Assembly: GCA_015057665.1 (NCBI GenBank)
Contig: SVDY01000013.1
Coordinates: 1-53,233 of the forward strand
DNA length: 53,233 bases
Direction of reading: 5' to 3'
DNA from: Lachnospiraceae bacterium
Lineage (GTDB): Bacteria > Bacillota > Clostridia > Lachnospirales > Lachnospiraceae
Below are positions 23,593 to 32,309 of the stretch, piece after piece. The notes under the pieces were generated by a model that worked only from the letters and a program-made list of their open reading frames with translations, was not told the DNA's origin and made no database searches. Position 1 is the first letter of the stretch, and every line of letters starts with the position of its first letter. A program made the translations under genes and the position numbers.

Positions 23593-25107
23593 TTAGAAAA
23601 TCTTCTTGTCTAATGCATCGTATAAGTCACATGCTGCCTTATAAGCTGCATCATATGCTTCGTAATTATCAGGATTTGGTGTGTATTCTTTAAGGATACG
23701 AACAACACCTGCTGCCTCTTTAACATCTTTGTAAGCGCCTACACCAACACCTGCATAGAGAGCTGCTCCAAGACATCCTGCTTCGCCACATTCCAGAACC
23801 TGAATAGGATGTTTGAAGATATCAGCCATCATCTGGCACCATAATGGAGATTTTGCTGCTCCACCGGTCAGACGAATACTTCCGATATCAATACCTGCAG
23901 CTTCTTCTGCACGGATAATGTCATACATGTCATAGCAGATGCCTTCCATAACGGCACGTGCCATATCGGCTTTACTTGTGGAAAGAGTCATTCCACAGAA
24001 AGTTCCTCTTGCATTACCGTTGATTCTTGCTCCGCCTGCACCCTGTAAGTAGGATAAGAATGTTACGCCGTTTGCTCCAATTGGAGAAGTTGCAATCTGA
24101 TCGTTAATCAGTTCATATGGATCTACGCCAAGTTCTGCTGCTTTTACTTTTTCATATTCACAGAATACATCACGGAACCATCTGTAGGAAGAAGCTGCTG
24201 TAGCAGAGAATGCTTCGATTGTGTAGTTACCACAACCATGATTTCCTTTTACAACGAGTCTTTCTTTAGGGTCACGAATGGATTCATCAGAAACCACGAA
24301 ACAGGATCCAAAAGTACCCATAACGAGTACAGCTGTACCTGCATCAACTGCACCTGCACCGAATGTACAGCAGTTCTGATCGTGAGCACCCATACATACA
24401 GGAGTTCCAACAGGAAGACCTGTAGCTGCTGACATCTCTTCATTTACATGAGCTACTACCATACCAGGAGTTCCAACAATTTTTGCACGTTTTTCAACAG
24501 GAATACCACATACATCATGCATTTCCTGTGACCAACATTCGTTATCGATATCCATCATGCCGCTTCGAGAAGCAGAAGAAAGATCTGTATAATATCCGTC
24601 AGCACCAAACTGTTTTAAGAAATATTCCTGCATTTCCACGCACCATTTTGCTTTTGCAACATTTTCAGGTTCGTATTTGGAAAGCCATGCATATTTTGTG
24701 TTTGTAAATGCTGTGCCTACAGGATCACCTGTCTGTTTGTAGATTTCGCTTCTTGGCATCTTTTCGAAGATTTCATCGAACATCACGCCACCGCGGATAT
24801 CAAGCCAGCTTACCCATGGACGAATCATATCACCGTTTTCGTCCAAAAGACCAATTGTTCCTGCCTGGCTTGAAAAACCAAATGCGATAATTTCGTTAGG
24901 GTCAATACCGGATTTTTCGATAGCTTTTTTAATACTAGCATAGAAATTTGGGAGAAGTTCTTCTGTTAACTGTTCTACCTGTCCTGGTTCTGGATACTCG
25001 AGTCCATATTCAATATAATGACTTCCCAATAAATTTCCTTCCAGGTCAAAGATACATGTTTTGCAACCTGTAGTTCCTCCATCAAGTCCTACTAAATACT
25101 TACCCAT
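23593..25107 (-). CDS. FGGY-family carbohydrate kinase (xylulokinase-like)
   Basis: A 504-residue sugar kinase of usual FGGY length. The N-terminal phosphate loop is GLDGGTTGCKTCIFD, then WLDIRGG, and the C-terminal domain has LTGGAAKSPLWCQMMADI and EAGCLGAALYAGVG. Family members phosphorylate ketoses such as xylulose, ribulose, fuculose, apulose, or autoinducer-2. The residues that set specificity cannot be read with confidence. In an operon with an aldolase and an alcohol dehydrogenase it would prime a ketose for cleavage. AAGGAGG lies ten bases before the ATG. Like the HAD gene it is richer in G+C than the rest of the island. Confidence 0.85.
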   Translation of the reverse strand: MGKYLVGLDGGTTGCKTCIFDLEGNLLGSHYIEYGLEYPEPGQVEQLTEELLPNFYASIKKAIEKSGIDPNEIIAFGFSSQAGTIGLLDENGDMIRPWVSWLDIRGGVMFDEIFEKMPRSEIYKQTGDPVGTAFTNTKYAWLSKYEPENVAKAKWCVEMQEYFLKQFGADGYYTDLSSASRSGMMDIDNECWSQEMHDVCGIPVEKRAKIVGTPGMVVAHVNEEMSAATGLPVGTPVCMGAHDQNCCTFGAGAVDAGTAVLVMGTFGSCFVVSDESIRDPKERLVVKGNHGCGNYTIEAFSATAASSYRWFRDVFCEYEKVKAAELGVDPYELINDQIATSPIGANGVTFLSYLQGAGGARINGNARGTFCGMTLSTSKADMARAVMEGICYDMYDIIRAEEAAGIDIGSIRLTGGAAKSPLWCQMMADIFKHPIQVLECGEAGCLGAALYAGVGVGAYKDVKEAAGVVRILKEYTPNPDNYEAYDAAYKAACDLYDALDKKIF

Positions 25108-25158
25108 AATAAATTGATACCTCCTTAGTGATTATATTAATTTTTAAGATAACCTTTA

Positions 25159-26307
25159 TTATAAAAGGCTCTTATAAAGTTCGATGATTTCTTCAACAGA
25201 TGTTTCTCTTGGATTACCTGGACGACATGCATCCACATATGCGGATTCAGCTAAAAATTGGACATCTTCTGGCTTAACAATATCTTTCAGATTTTCTGGA
25301 ATTCCTACATCTGCTGCAAGTTTTTTAACTGCATCTACTGCCGCTTTTCTATACTCTTCCTGAGTCATGTTTTCCGTACCAGTAACACCCATTGCAGCTG
25401 CAATATATTTATATTTTTCTCCTGTTGCAGGTGCATTATATTCCATAACAGTAGGAAGAATAATTGCATTGGCGATACCATGTGGCGTATCATATACAGC
25501 ACCTAATGGATGTGCCATTGAATGTACAATTCCTAAACCAACATTAGAAAATCCCCTTCCAGCAATATATTGTCCAAGAGCCATATCCGCTCTTCCTTCT
25601 GGTGTTCCAGCCACTGCTCCTCTTAATCCTCTTGCAATAATTTCAATTGCTTTAAGATGGAACATATCTGTTAATTCCCATGCTCCTGCTGTAATATATC
25701 CTTCAATTGCATGTGTAAGAGCATCCATTCCTGTTGCCGCAGTTAAACCGGCCGGCATGCTTTGCATCATTTCAGGATCTACTACTGCTACCATAGGAAT
25801 GTCGTGAGGGTCAATACAACCAAATTTACGCTTTTTCTCTACATCAGTAATCACATAATTAATTGTTACTTCAGCAGCTGTACCAGCTGTTGTAGGTACG
25901 GCAATTGTAGGTACTCCTGGATGCTTTGTTGGAGCAACACCTTCTAAACTAACAACATCATAATACTCAGGATTATTAATAATAATACCAACTGCTTTTC
26001 CCGTATCAATTGAGGAACCGCCACCTATAGATATGATACAATCACAATCTGCCGCTTTAAACGCTTCTACACCTTCTTGTACATTTTCAACTGTTGGATT
26101 TGCCTTGAAATCTGAAAAGATTACATAAGGAATCCCTTCATTTTCTAATAATCGAGTTACTTTTGTTGATACGTCAAATTTGATCAAATCTTTATCGGTT
26201 ACCACAAAAGCTTTTTTAAAACCTCGAGCTTTAATTTCTGCTGGAATACTTTCTATTGCCCCTGCACCATGATAAGAAGTTTCATTTAATACAATCCTAT
26301 TCGCCAT
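25159..26307 (-). CDS. Iron-containing alcohol dehydrogenase (lactaldehyde reductase/FucO-like)
   Basis: A 382-residue group III dehydrogenase, normal length. Seen: NAD loop SIGGGSSIDTGKA, PTTAGTAAEVT, MDALTHAIE, and the metal site HSMAHPLGAVYDTPHGIANA, with the conserved histidines. FucO-type enzymes reduce lactaldehyde or glycolaldehyde made by an aldolase; here the DeoC-like aldolase or class II aldolase may supply the aldehyde. It heads the four-gene operon. About 225 bp upstream are two operator-like repeats spaced by 21 bp. AAAGGGA lies nine bases before the ATG. Confidence 0.88.
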   Translation of the reverse strand: MANRIVLNETSYHGAGAIESIPAEIKARGFKKAFVVTDKDLIKFDVSTKVTRLLENEGIPYVIFSDFKANPTVENVQEGVEAFKAADCDCIISIGGGSSIDTGKAVGIIINNPEYYDVVSLEGVAPTKHPGVPTIAVPTTAGTAAEVTINYVITDVEKKRKFGCIDPHDIPMVAVVDPEMMQSMPAGLTAATGMDALTHAIEGYITAGAWELTDMFHLKAIEIIARGLRGAVAGTPEGRADMALGQYIAGRGFSNVGLGIVHSMAHPLGAVYDTPHGIANAIILPTVMEYNAPATGEKYKYIAAAMGVTGTENMTQEEYRKAAVDAVKKLAADVGIPENLKDIVKPEDVQFLAESAYVDACRPGNPRETSVEEIIELYKSLL

Positions 26308-26531
26308 CTTCTTTTTCCCTTTCTTTTTTGCGATACTTTCTTAACCAGTTTTCAATTAAAATAAATTACAAATAAAACTACCGTTTGTAAAAAGAATTCC
26401 AAAATAATTGCTATATCACTTTATACTATGTATTTAAACACCTCCTCTAAAAAAATTGATATTACATTTACCTGTTATTTCTTTTTACGCTTTATTCTAA
26501 TAAGAAGATTAGCATTTTTGTGTTTTGAATC

Positions 26532-26563
26532 AAATGTGATATGGTTCTATTTAAATGTGATAT
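26532..26563 (+). promoter_or_regulatory. Two AAATGTGATAT direct repeats, 21 bp apart
   Basis: Copies at 26532-26542 and 26553-26563, two helical turns apart, as in sites bound by AraC-family activators. The same 11-mer is at 19138. They lie upstream of the alcohol dehydrogenase operon. The rest of 26308-26605 holds no gene; an AGGAGGTG without a start codon lies near 26440-26450. Confidence 0.6.
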
Positions 26564-26605
26564 TATTACAAAAGGAATCTACTATTCATTTTTAACATGG
26601 TATTT

Positions 26606-28273
26606 TTAATATGCTGGTGTACCATAACCAAAAATTCTATCATTTCCTATGGAATAACTTCTCTTTCTGCACATATCTCCACTATTTCCTTCGATTGTAT
26701 AAACAGTTCCGTTGACCACACTTTCTACAATTCCAACATGGTCCACATCTCCATTTCCTCCCCAGTCAAAGAAAATAATATCTCCTGAAACAGGAACATA
26801 ACTTCCATCCTGGAACTGTCCTCTGCCTGCAAACCATGAAACTCCATCAGAACAAAGCGAAAATTTCGGTATGATTCCTGCATCAATATATCCACACTGC
26901 TGAGCACACCATGCCACAAAACAAGCACACCACTCTACTCTGCTATCAAATCCATACCAGCTCCAATAAGGCTGACCGCCCACATTTCCTTCCTGTGATA
27001 ATGCAACTTGTACAATTGCCTGATTTCCAATTCCGGTCGGCACTCGCCCAAAAGGATAATATCTGAGTACATGAGGAACGTACTGTTTATCGCCATAACT
27101 GTCCCATCCTAACCGTTGTGCCATCATATCCGAAAACTCCGCAGCATTCAAGTTCGTGTATCCGCCATAGTTTCGTTTTGCCCATGAGATATAACCATTA
27201 CCAAAATTGTATCCCTGTAAACATAGTTTTATATTCTCCATATACACGGGACTTTCCACATCTGCAACCTGCAAACACACTTTCAGTTCCTGAACACCAC
27301 AACTGATGGAATATTCCGGGTCTGTGATGCCATTCGGTTTTCTTGGATATCTGGTATTAAAGTTCCCTTCTGAACTCTGCATCGGGTCAAGTCCTCTTCC
27401 ACCACTCTCTTGCATCATAACTGCTTTTATCAGTTCCACATATTCTGAAATACCATGTTGTGTTGCATATTGTCGGATGAGTGGTTCATACGCTTCTACT
27501 TCGGCACTAACCGGTAATACTGCATTCGCGTTTCCTCCACCCACAAGACAAAGCACACCACCGAAAAGTACGACAAGTACCAAAATAAAAGCAGCGATGC
27601 TACCTCCTGCTCCTAATGCCGCAATCATACTACTAAGTGCTGCTGATATTGCTTTTATACAGGAAGTGATAATGATCACTGCTTTCTTGGTTATCGTTTC
27701 TATTGTCTTCGCTGTATGTTTTACAGCCTGTCTCGCACGTTCCGTTGCTATGGCTGACAGCTTTCTCACATTCTCTACCTGCTTCATTACAGAACCAGAA
27801 GTTTTCACAACTGCATGTTTGGAACCTTCTATGGTTTTTATCGTTTCATTTCCACCCTTTATTTCATGATGTTTTTTCGTCTTTATTTTTAGATGTTCCA
27901 TATCCGCAGATGTTCTAATAATGTTCTTGTTGTTCTCCAGACTTCGGATTCTGTCATCATTGTTTTTTCCCGCAGATTTCTGAACAATCTCCTGTTCCTC
28001 AATAGTTTTTTCTCTTCTCGTTTTTATAGATTTTGCCGTTCTTTTTACCGTTTTTCCAGCTTGATAAACTTTACCACTGGCAATCGTTTCTGTAGAATGT
28101 GTCATTTTATCACTTGCATATTCTTGCACAGTTCCATCATTCTGAAACTTTGCTTCATTCGCTATATCCTTTGTTTTTACAGCTACATCTTTGATATGAC
28201 TGATTGCAGTTTCCGTCTTGTCCAATATTTTTATATCTTTGTGGGGCGGACGTATTCTGATGTCATTTTCCAT
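26606..28273 (-). CDS. Conjugation peptidoglycan hydrolase: lysozyme-like plus CHAP domain
   Basis: A 555-residue cell-wall hydrolase, equivalent to Tn916 Orf14 in role. Residues 1-205 are a charged, Lys-rich cytoplasmic region, a single membrane helix lies at about 215-240 (SIAAFILVLVVLFGGVLC), then a lysozyme/transglycosylase domain (about 255-400; KAVMMQESGGRGLDPMQSSEG with the catalytic Glu) and a CHAP amidase/endopeptidase domain (about 415-555; EWCACFVAWCA with the Cys, DVDHVGIVE with the His). It opens the wall for the DNA channel. ATG 28273 follows GGAGGAGGG. The long basic cytoplasmic part is unusual and may contact the ATPase complex. It is the last gene of the transfer operon. Confidence 0.88.
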   Translation of the reverse strand: MENDIRIRPPHKDIKILDKTETAISHIKDVAVKTKDIANEAKFQNDGTVQEYASDKMTHSTETIASGKVYQAGKTVKRTAKSIKTRREKTIEEQEIVQKSAGKNNDDRIRSLENNKNIIRTSADMEHLKIKTKKHHEIKGGNETIKTIEGSKHAVVKTSGSVMKQVENVRKLSAIATERARQAVKHTAKTIETITKKAVIIITSCIKAISAALSSMIAALGAGGSIAAFILVLVVLFGGVLCLVGGGNANAVLPVSAEVEAYEPLIRQYATQHGISEYVELIKAVMMQESGGRGLDPMQSSEGNFNTRYPRKPNGITDPEYSISCGVQELKVCLQVADVESPVYMENIKLCLQGYNFGNGYISWAKRNYGGYTNLNAAEFSDMMAQRLGWDSYGDKQYVPHVLRYYPFGRVPTGIGNQAIVQVALSQEGNVGGQPYWSWYGFDSRVEWCACFVAWCAQQCGYIDAGIIPKFSLCSDGVSWFAGRGQFQDGSYVPVSGDIIFFDWGGNGDVDHVGIVESVVNGTVYTIEGNSGDMCRKRSYSIGNDRIFGYGTPAY

Positions 28274-28301
28274 ACACACCCTCCTCCTATGTCTTTCTTA
28301 T

Positions 28302-29075
28302 CTATTCTTCTAGTACCTTCTTTGCAACAATGACCATACGCCCATTCGTTCTGGAATATTCACAGGTAGATAGTGTAATCAGTTCATCACCATATTCTGC
28401 ACTTGCACCTGTTTCATATAATGATAGTTCCTTGCATCTAGCAACGTAAGCATCAAATTCTTCTTTTGTTTCGGCATCTGTGAATAGATAATATTTAAAG
28501 CCAGAATCATCATAAACCGTTGTTTTAAAAACTGCGATAATCTCATATACAGCTGTCTCTGTCAATGAGTCAAAGTTAATCGTATTTTGAGTCAGAAAGA
28601 AATCCTTATCTTCATATTTCATCAGGTCACTGAACATGGAACCATTTTTCATGTGATGCCCATAAAGAATCACATTGTCACTAGATTCTCTCGAATCACA
28701 ATGCTCCGCAATATACGGAACACCATAGAAACTGTACTCTTTTTCGAAATTACGTTTCAGATAATAATCCTTTTTGTCCGGTGTGTACATAACTGGATAA
28801 TCAATGTTTGTCCCATCAATGGAAACCCAACCATACATATCATTGTTCATACGAAATAATTTCTGATAACGTTCCAGTGGCGACTGAGCTTCTTCATCAG
28901 ATATATTCACATCTTCTACTTCCTTTTCTTCTGCCTCTTCCACAATTTCAACCAAGTAATCAAATTCATCTTCTGCTTTATCTTCTAATACATAATGCCC
29001 GGCAATCATAATGATGGACACGATAAAAAGTAATGCAAATACCCATATTCCGATATAACAAGTCGTTTTTTTCAT
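28302..29075 (-). CDS. Class B sortase
   Basis: A 257-residue membrane-anchored transpeptidase. An N-terminal signal anchor (about 5-27) is followed by an acidic linker and the sortase fold: MYGWVSIDGTNIDYPVM, ILYGHHMKNGSMF with the catalytic His, LITLSTCEY with the Cys, and RTNGRMVIVA with the Arg. It should attach the element's large adhesin (gene at 44181) to the wall; that protein ends with a TPKTG signal. ATG 29075 has GGAGG five bases upstream. A terminator hairpin abuts that binding site, so expression may be attenuated relative to virB4. Confidence 0.9.
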   Translation of the reverse strand: MKKTTCYIGIWVFALLFIVSIIMIAGHYVLEDKAEDEFDYLVEIVEEAEEKEVEDVNISDEEAQSPLERYQKLFRMNNDMYGWVSIDGTNIDYPVMYTPDKKDYYLKRNFEKEYSFYGVPYIAEHCDSRESSDNVILYGHHMKNGSMFSDLMKYEDKDFFLTQNTINFDSLTETAVYEIIAVFKTTVYDDSGFKYYLFTDAETKEEFDAYVARCKELSLYETGASAEYGDELITLSTCEYSRTNGRMVIVAKKVLEE

Positions 29076-29089
29076 ATTTACCTCCAAAA

Positions 29090-29118
29090 AGGCAGAGCCC
29101 CTAATGGATACTCTGCCT
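29090..29118 (-). terminator. Hairpin with T-run just before the sortase gene
   Basis: 8-bp arms AGGCAGAG / CTCTGCCT; on the minus strand followed by TTTTTGGAGG, so the T-run touches the sortase ribosome binding site. It lies between virB4 and the sortase in the same direction. Confidence 0.75.
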
Positions 29119-29125
29119 AGAAATC

Positions 29126-31465
29126 TTATTGTCTACTTCTTAAAATCCCGCTATCCGATGGTTTTGTATTCATCAGACGATACAATTTCGTATTCTTCGG
29201 AAAGCGATTGATAAACGGAACAATAGAACTTCCGTAACGTATCAGTCCGCACCCTGCTCCTGTATCTGTCACATAATCCAGCTGCTCTTCCGATATATTA
29301 AGAAGTTCACCCAACAGATTGCTATCGTTCGGTGCCTGATTCAGCATAACGATAAATTCACTATTAGATATCATGGTACGTGCAAGAACATCATGAAGAA
29401 TGTAATCTACATTCTGTGTGATTGCCGTCGGAAAAGCATTTCTTTTACGGAATCTACGCCATGCGGAGTTAAAGAAATTCGCCGAATATTCATTCTGGAA
29501 TACAACATGAAATTCATCAATAAAAAGATGGGTACGTTTTCCTTTCTTCCAGTTCTCTGATACTCTGTTGAGCATGGCATCTGTAATCACAAGAAGTCCC
29601 ATGGTCTTTAAATGCTCTCCCAAATCCAGGATATCGTAGACAATCATTCGGTTATTCATATCCACATTTGTTTCATGGGAAAAAGCATTTAAACTTCCAT
29701 CTGTAAATAATTCCATGGAAAGAGCCAGTTTTTGTGCTTCCGGTTCTGGCTGTTCATATAACTTTTCACGCAGCACACATAATGTTGGTACTTTTCCTCC
29801 ATTTTGATAATCTTCATAGATTTCTCTTGTACAACGATCAATGATGGATTTACCACTAGATGTGATGCCATTCTTTTCTAACTGTTCAAAAATAGACAAT
29901 ACGAACTGCGATTTCTCAATAATCGGATTTTTCCCATCTCCATATCCCTCTACCATATCCATGGCATTGATATGGTCCTCACTTCCCGGTGCAATTCGAA
30001 TCACTTCCCCACCCAGTGCTTCTATCAGAGCAGCATATTCTCGCTCTGGATCACAGATAAGAATGTCATCATCTGTTGATAATGCTAAAAACACAATGTT
30101 TTCTTTTGCATTAAAGGACTTTCCACTTCCGGGAACCCCAAGTATAAAGGCATTCGGATTCAGCAGTTTCTCTTTATTGCACATGATAAGATTTCCGGAA
30201 CTTGCATTTTCTCCAAAAAAGATTCCACCTTCATCCATGATTTCCTGTACGTTGAATGGCATAAACGTTCCCAGACTTTCCGAAACAAGAGTCCTTACTG
30301 CCTCAATCTTTCTATGTCCAATTGGAAGAACTGTATTAAGCCCATCCATCTGCTGATATTTCAGTGTAGTAAAATGACACTTCTTTACTCTTCCCACTGC
30401 CAATAATGCATCCGTATCCAGATCTAGCTGCTCTTTTGTTTCTGCTGTATGCACCATAGTAATAACTGCAAATGTCATTTTCATATCACGTACAGTCAGA
30501 TCTTCCATAAACTCTGTTGCTTCCTGTCGCTGTTGCTGCATATCATATGGGATTACTGCAGAAAAGTTCTGGTTTTCATTCTGTCTTCTCTGCCAATTGG
30601 TAATATTGGTTTCTACTCCAAGAAGTCTGTTCTCCACTTCTCTTATCGCTTCATCTGTAGGAATCGTAATAATATCTACGCTTAACATCATGTTTCGATT
30701 CAGCTCTGTAAGGGCTGCTATCACATCATCATCAATATAATTTCCATATCTTCGAAGAAAAAGCACTCTGCCGTATCGCTCACCCATCTTAAAATAATCA
30801 CTATGGAACTCGAAGGAGTCTGGACAGATCACATCCTTAAAATGATGTCCTTTTTTCATATAATCCTTGATATCAAAATCAAACTGTGTTTCTTCCCCTG
30901 CTCGGTAAAAATCATGCAGGCATCTCAACTTTTCTGTAGCATCCAGTTCCACCATCTTCGAACCAAGGCGGGTAAAGTGTCCTCTAAGTTCCGTTCCGAT
31001 TCGGTTGAATGCATTTCTTGCTTCTTCGATGCTTCGCTTATATACCGATACAGTCACATATTTTTCCTGAACAATGCTGTTAGAACCAGTTGCTTTGTCT
31101 AAAAGCATGGCATTATATTCCTTGCGGTAAATATCCATACCATCTTCTTTTAATGGAATGAGAATCTGGCGTTCAAAATCATCTCTATTTAAGTGTCTGT
31201 TATTCACTGTAATCTTCGTTGTTGTGGTACTGTCCAGTGATCCGATAATCCCTACATACTTTCGGAACATGGCTTTTCTGTCTTCTTTGCTAGCAACGGA
31301 ATAATTGATATCCGTAAATTTATATGTTTTGGAAAACTTGTTCTTCCCGATTTTGAATACCCCGTCATTCCATATCGTCTGTATTGGAATTGCATGCTGT
31401 ACACTCTTTGGGATAACAAATTTTTCTTTATCCTGGCTCATAATGTTCTTTAATGTCTTAATCAT
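29126..31465 (-). CDS. VirB4/TraE-family conjugation ATPase
   Basis: A 779-residue cytoplasmic ATPase that powers the type IV secretion channel. The N-terminal half (1-400) is the VirB4 scaffold. The ATPase core has Walker A GVPGSGKSFNAKE (about 440), ILICDPEREY, the Walker B strand THLFIDEFHVVF (about 650) and the TAITQNVDYIL sensor. Length is normal for this element class. It overlaps the prgI-like gene by eight bases. GGAGGA is properly spaced from the ATG at 31465. Confidence 0.92.
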   Translation of the reverse strand: MIKTLKNIMSQDKEKFVIPKSVQHAIPIQTIWNDGVFKIGKNKFSKTYKFTDINYSVASKEDRKAMFRKYVGIIGSLDSTTTTKITVNNRHLNRDDFERQILIPLKEDGMDIYRKEYNAMLLDKATGSNSIVQEKYVTVSVYKRSIEEARNAFNRIGTELRGHFTRLGSKMVELDATEKLRCLHDFYRAGEETQFDFDIKDYMKKGHHFKDVICPDSFEFHSDYFKMGERYGRVLFLRRYGNYIDDDVIAALTELNRNMMLSVDIITIPTDEAIREVENRLLGVETNITNWQRRQNENQNFSAVIPYDMQQQRQEATEFMEDLTVRDMKMTFAVITMVHTAETKEQLDLDTDALLAVGRVKKCHFTTLKYQQMDGLNTVLPIGHRKIEAVRTLVSESLGTFMPFNVQEIMDEGGIFFGENASSGNLIMCNKEKLLNPNAFILGVPGSGKSFNAKENIVFLALSTDDDILICDPEREYAALIEALGGEVIRIAPGSEDHINAMDMVEGYGDGKNPIIEKSQFVLSIFEQLEKNGITSSGKSIIDRCTREIYEDYQNGGKVPTLCVLREKLYEQPEPEAQKLALSMELFTDGSLNAFSHETNVDMNNRMIVYDILDLGEHLKTMGLLVITDAMLNRVSENWKKGKRTHLFIDEFHVVFQNEYSANFFNSAWRRFRKRNAFPTAITQNVDYILHDVLARTMISNSEFIVMLNQAPNDSNLLGELLNISEEQLDYVTDTGAGCGLIRYGSSIVPFINRFPKNTKLYRLMNTKPSDSGILRSRQ

Positions 31466-31823
31466 GCTTTTTCATTTCCTCCTTCTGTTTTTTCTCAAGA
31501 TATGGCTTCACCGATTCGTAATACAGATTCTCTGGACAAAACAATAATTTCTTAGGAATCAGAAACTTCGATTTGAACCATGCCCAGATAAGCTTCTCCA
31601 GTGGCATTCCGTTATAGTTCACAAATCCAAATGTTGCAAACGGGACTGATCCGAGCACACATAACCAACTTACCATTTCCGTTCCAAGATAAGGACTGAG
31701 AAAAAAATAAAGCCCAATGGCAACACCACAGGCTAACAATGAAAAAATGAACTGTCTGAGCGACAATCCAAAAAACATGGATTCCGTGTATTCACGGATT
31801 TCTTTATTTATCTTTATTTCCAA
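31458..31823 (-). CDS. PrgI-family conjugation membrane protein
   Basis: A 121-residue protein with two membrane helices (about 22-45 and 50-72), characteristic of the PrgI/TcpE partner of VirB4. The start is probably the TTG at 31823: AGGAGG lies eight bases before it and the frame then reads EIKINKEIREYTESM, the usual family beginning. The ATG nine codons upstream has no binding site. It overlaps virB4 by eight bases. Confidence 0.85.
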   Translation of the reverse strand: MEIKINKEIREYTESMFFGLSLRQFIFSLLACGVAIGLYFFLSPYLGTEMVSWLCVLGSVPFATFGFVNYNGMPLEKLIWAWFKSKFLIPKKLLFCPENLYYESVKPYLEKKQKEEMKKHD

Positions 31824-31852
31824 AATGATTACCTCCTGATTCATTCGCACAT

Positions 31853-31880
31853 TTGTATTCTCTTGTCAAAACGATATACT
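31853..31880 (+). promoter_or_regulatory. Sigma-70-type promoter for the plus-strand small membrane gene
   Basis: TTGTAT, 16-base spacer, TATACT, ending 28 bases before the ATG at 31909. It overlaps the region just upstream of the minus-strand prgI start. Confidence 0.55.
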
Positions 31881-31908
31881 GAAAGAAAAAGCAAAGGGGG
31901 ACACATCT

Positions 31909-32289
31909 ATGTCAATCATTACTGTTTTATCTTTAAGCATTACATTTGGAATCTTGTTACTGTCTGTCCTGTTCAAAATAGCAGGAAAACTTCGTTTGAC
32001 ACTGCCTCTTCTTTACCTCTTACTTACGGCTACTGTCCTTAACAAGTGGGTAGCTTCTCATGAAATCTTAGCTTTTATCATTTTATTCGCCCTGATTGGA
32101 CTATCCGTATTCCAATGGATTCGTGCTCTTCGCAACAATCAGAAAGAAAAGCGATATATTAAAACGATACAAGAAGATATCCTCTGGCAGACAGAACATG
32201 CAAAACAGATGCATATTCCATTTGATTCCGTTCATTTTGACAGTCAGGGAAATATGCGATACAACACAAATAATGAACTGGTTATCTAA
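31909..32289 (+). CDS. Small membrane protein encoded against the transfer operon
   Basis: A 126-residue protein with three to four hydrophobic helices in its first 90 residues (ITVLSLSITFGILLLSVLF; LPLLYLLLTATVL; LAFIILFALIGLSVFQWI) and a polar tail. GGGGGA lies eight bases before the ATG, a promoter is visible upstream and a terminator directly follows the stop, so it is a self-contained unit. It is one of only three plus-strand genes in the window. No family recognised. Opposed transcription inside the transfer operon suggests a regulatory or exclusion-type role, an inference only. Confidence 0.75.
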   Translation: MSIITVLSLSITFGILLLSVLFKIAGKLRLTLPLLYLLLTATVLNKWVASHEILAFIILFALIGLSVFQWIRALRNNQKEKRYIKTIQEDILWQTEHAKQMHIPFDSVHFDSQGNMRYNTNNELVI

Positions 32290-32309
32290 GGCACGTTAAT
32301 TCGTGCCTT
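32288..32309 (+). terminator. Terminator of the plus-strand membrane gene
   Basis: AAGGCACG / CGTGCCTT with a 6-base loop, followed by TTAT, overlapping the stop codon end of the plus-strand gene and abutting the end of the convergent trbL-like gene. Confidence 0.75.

Noticed and set aside
22185-25107. Autoinducer-2 uptake-type operon (LsrK/LsrF) as the meaning of the kinase plus aldolase pair
   Set aside because: The aldolase keeps the DeoC-type lysines and the cluster lacks LsrR, LsrG and a transporter; a general sugar pathway is the safer reading.
27306-28333. Long plus-strand frames of up to 187 codons
   Set aside because: Antisense to the CHAP/lysozyme gene, with no binding site.
29841-30356. 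A 171-codon plus-strand frame
   Set aside because: Antisense to virB4, which has intact ATPase motifs.
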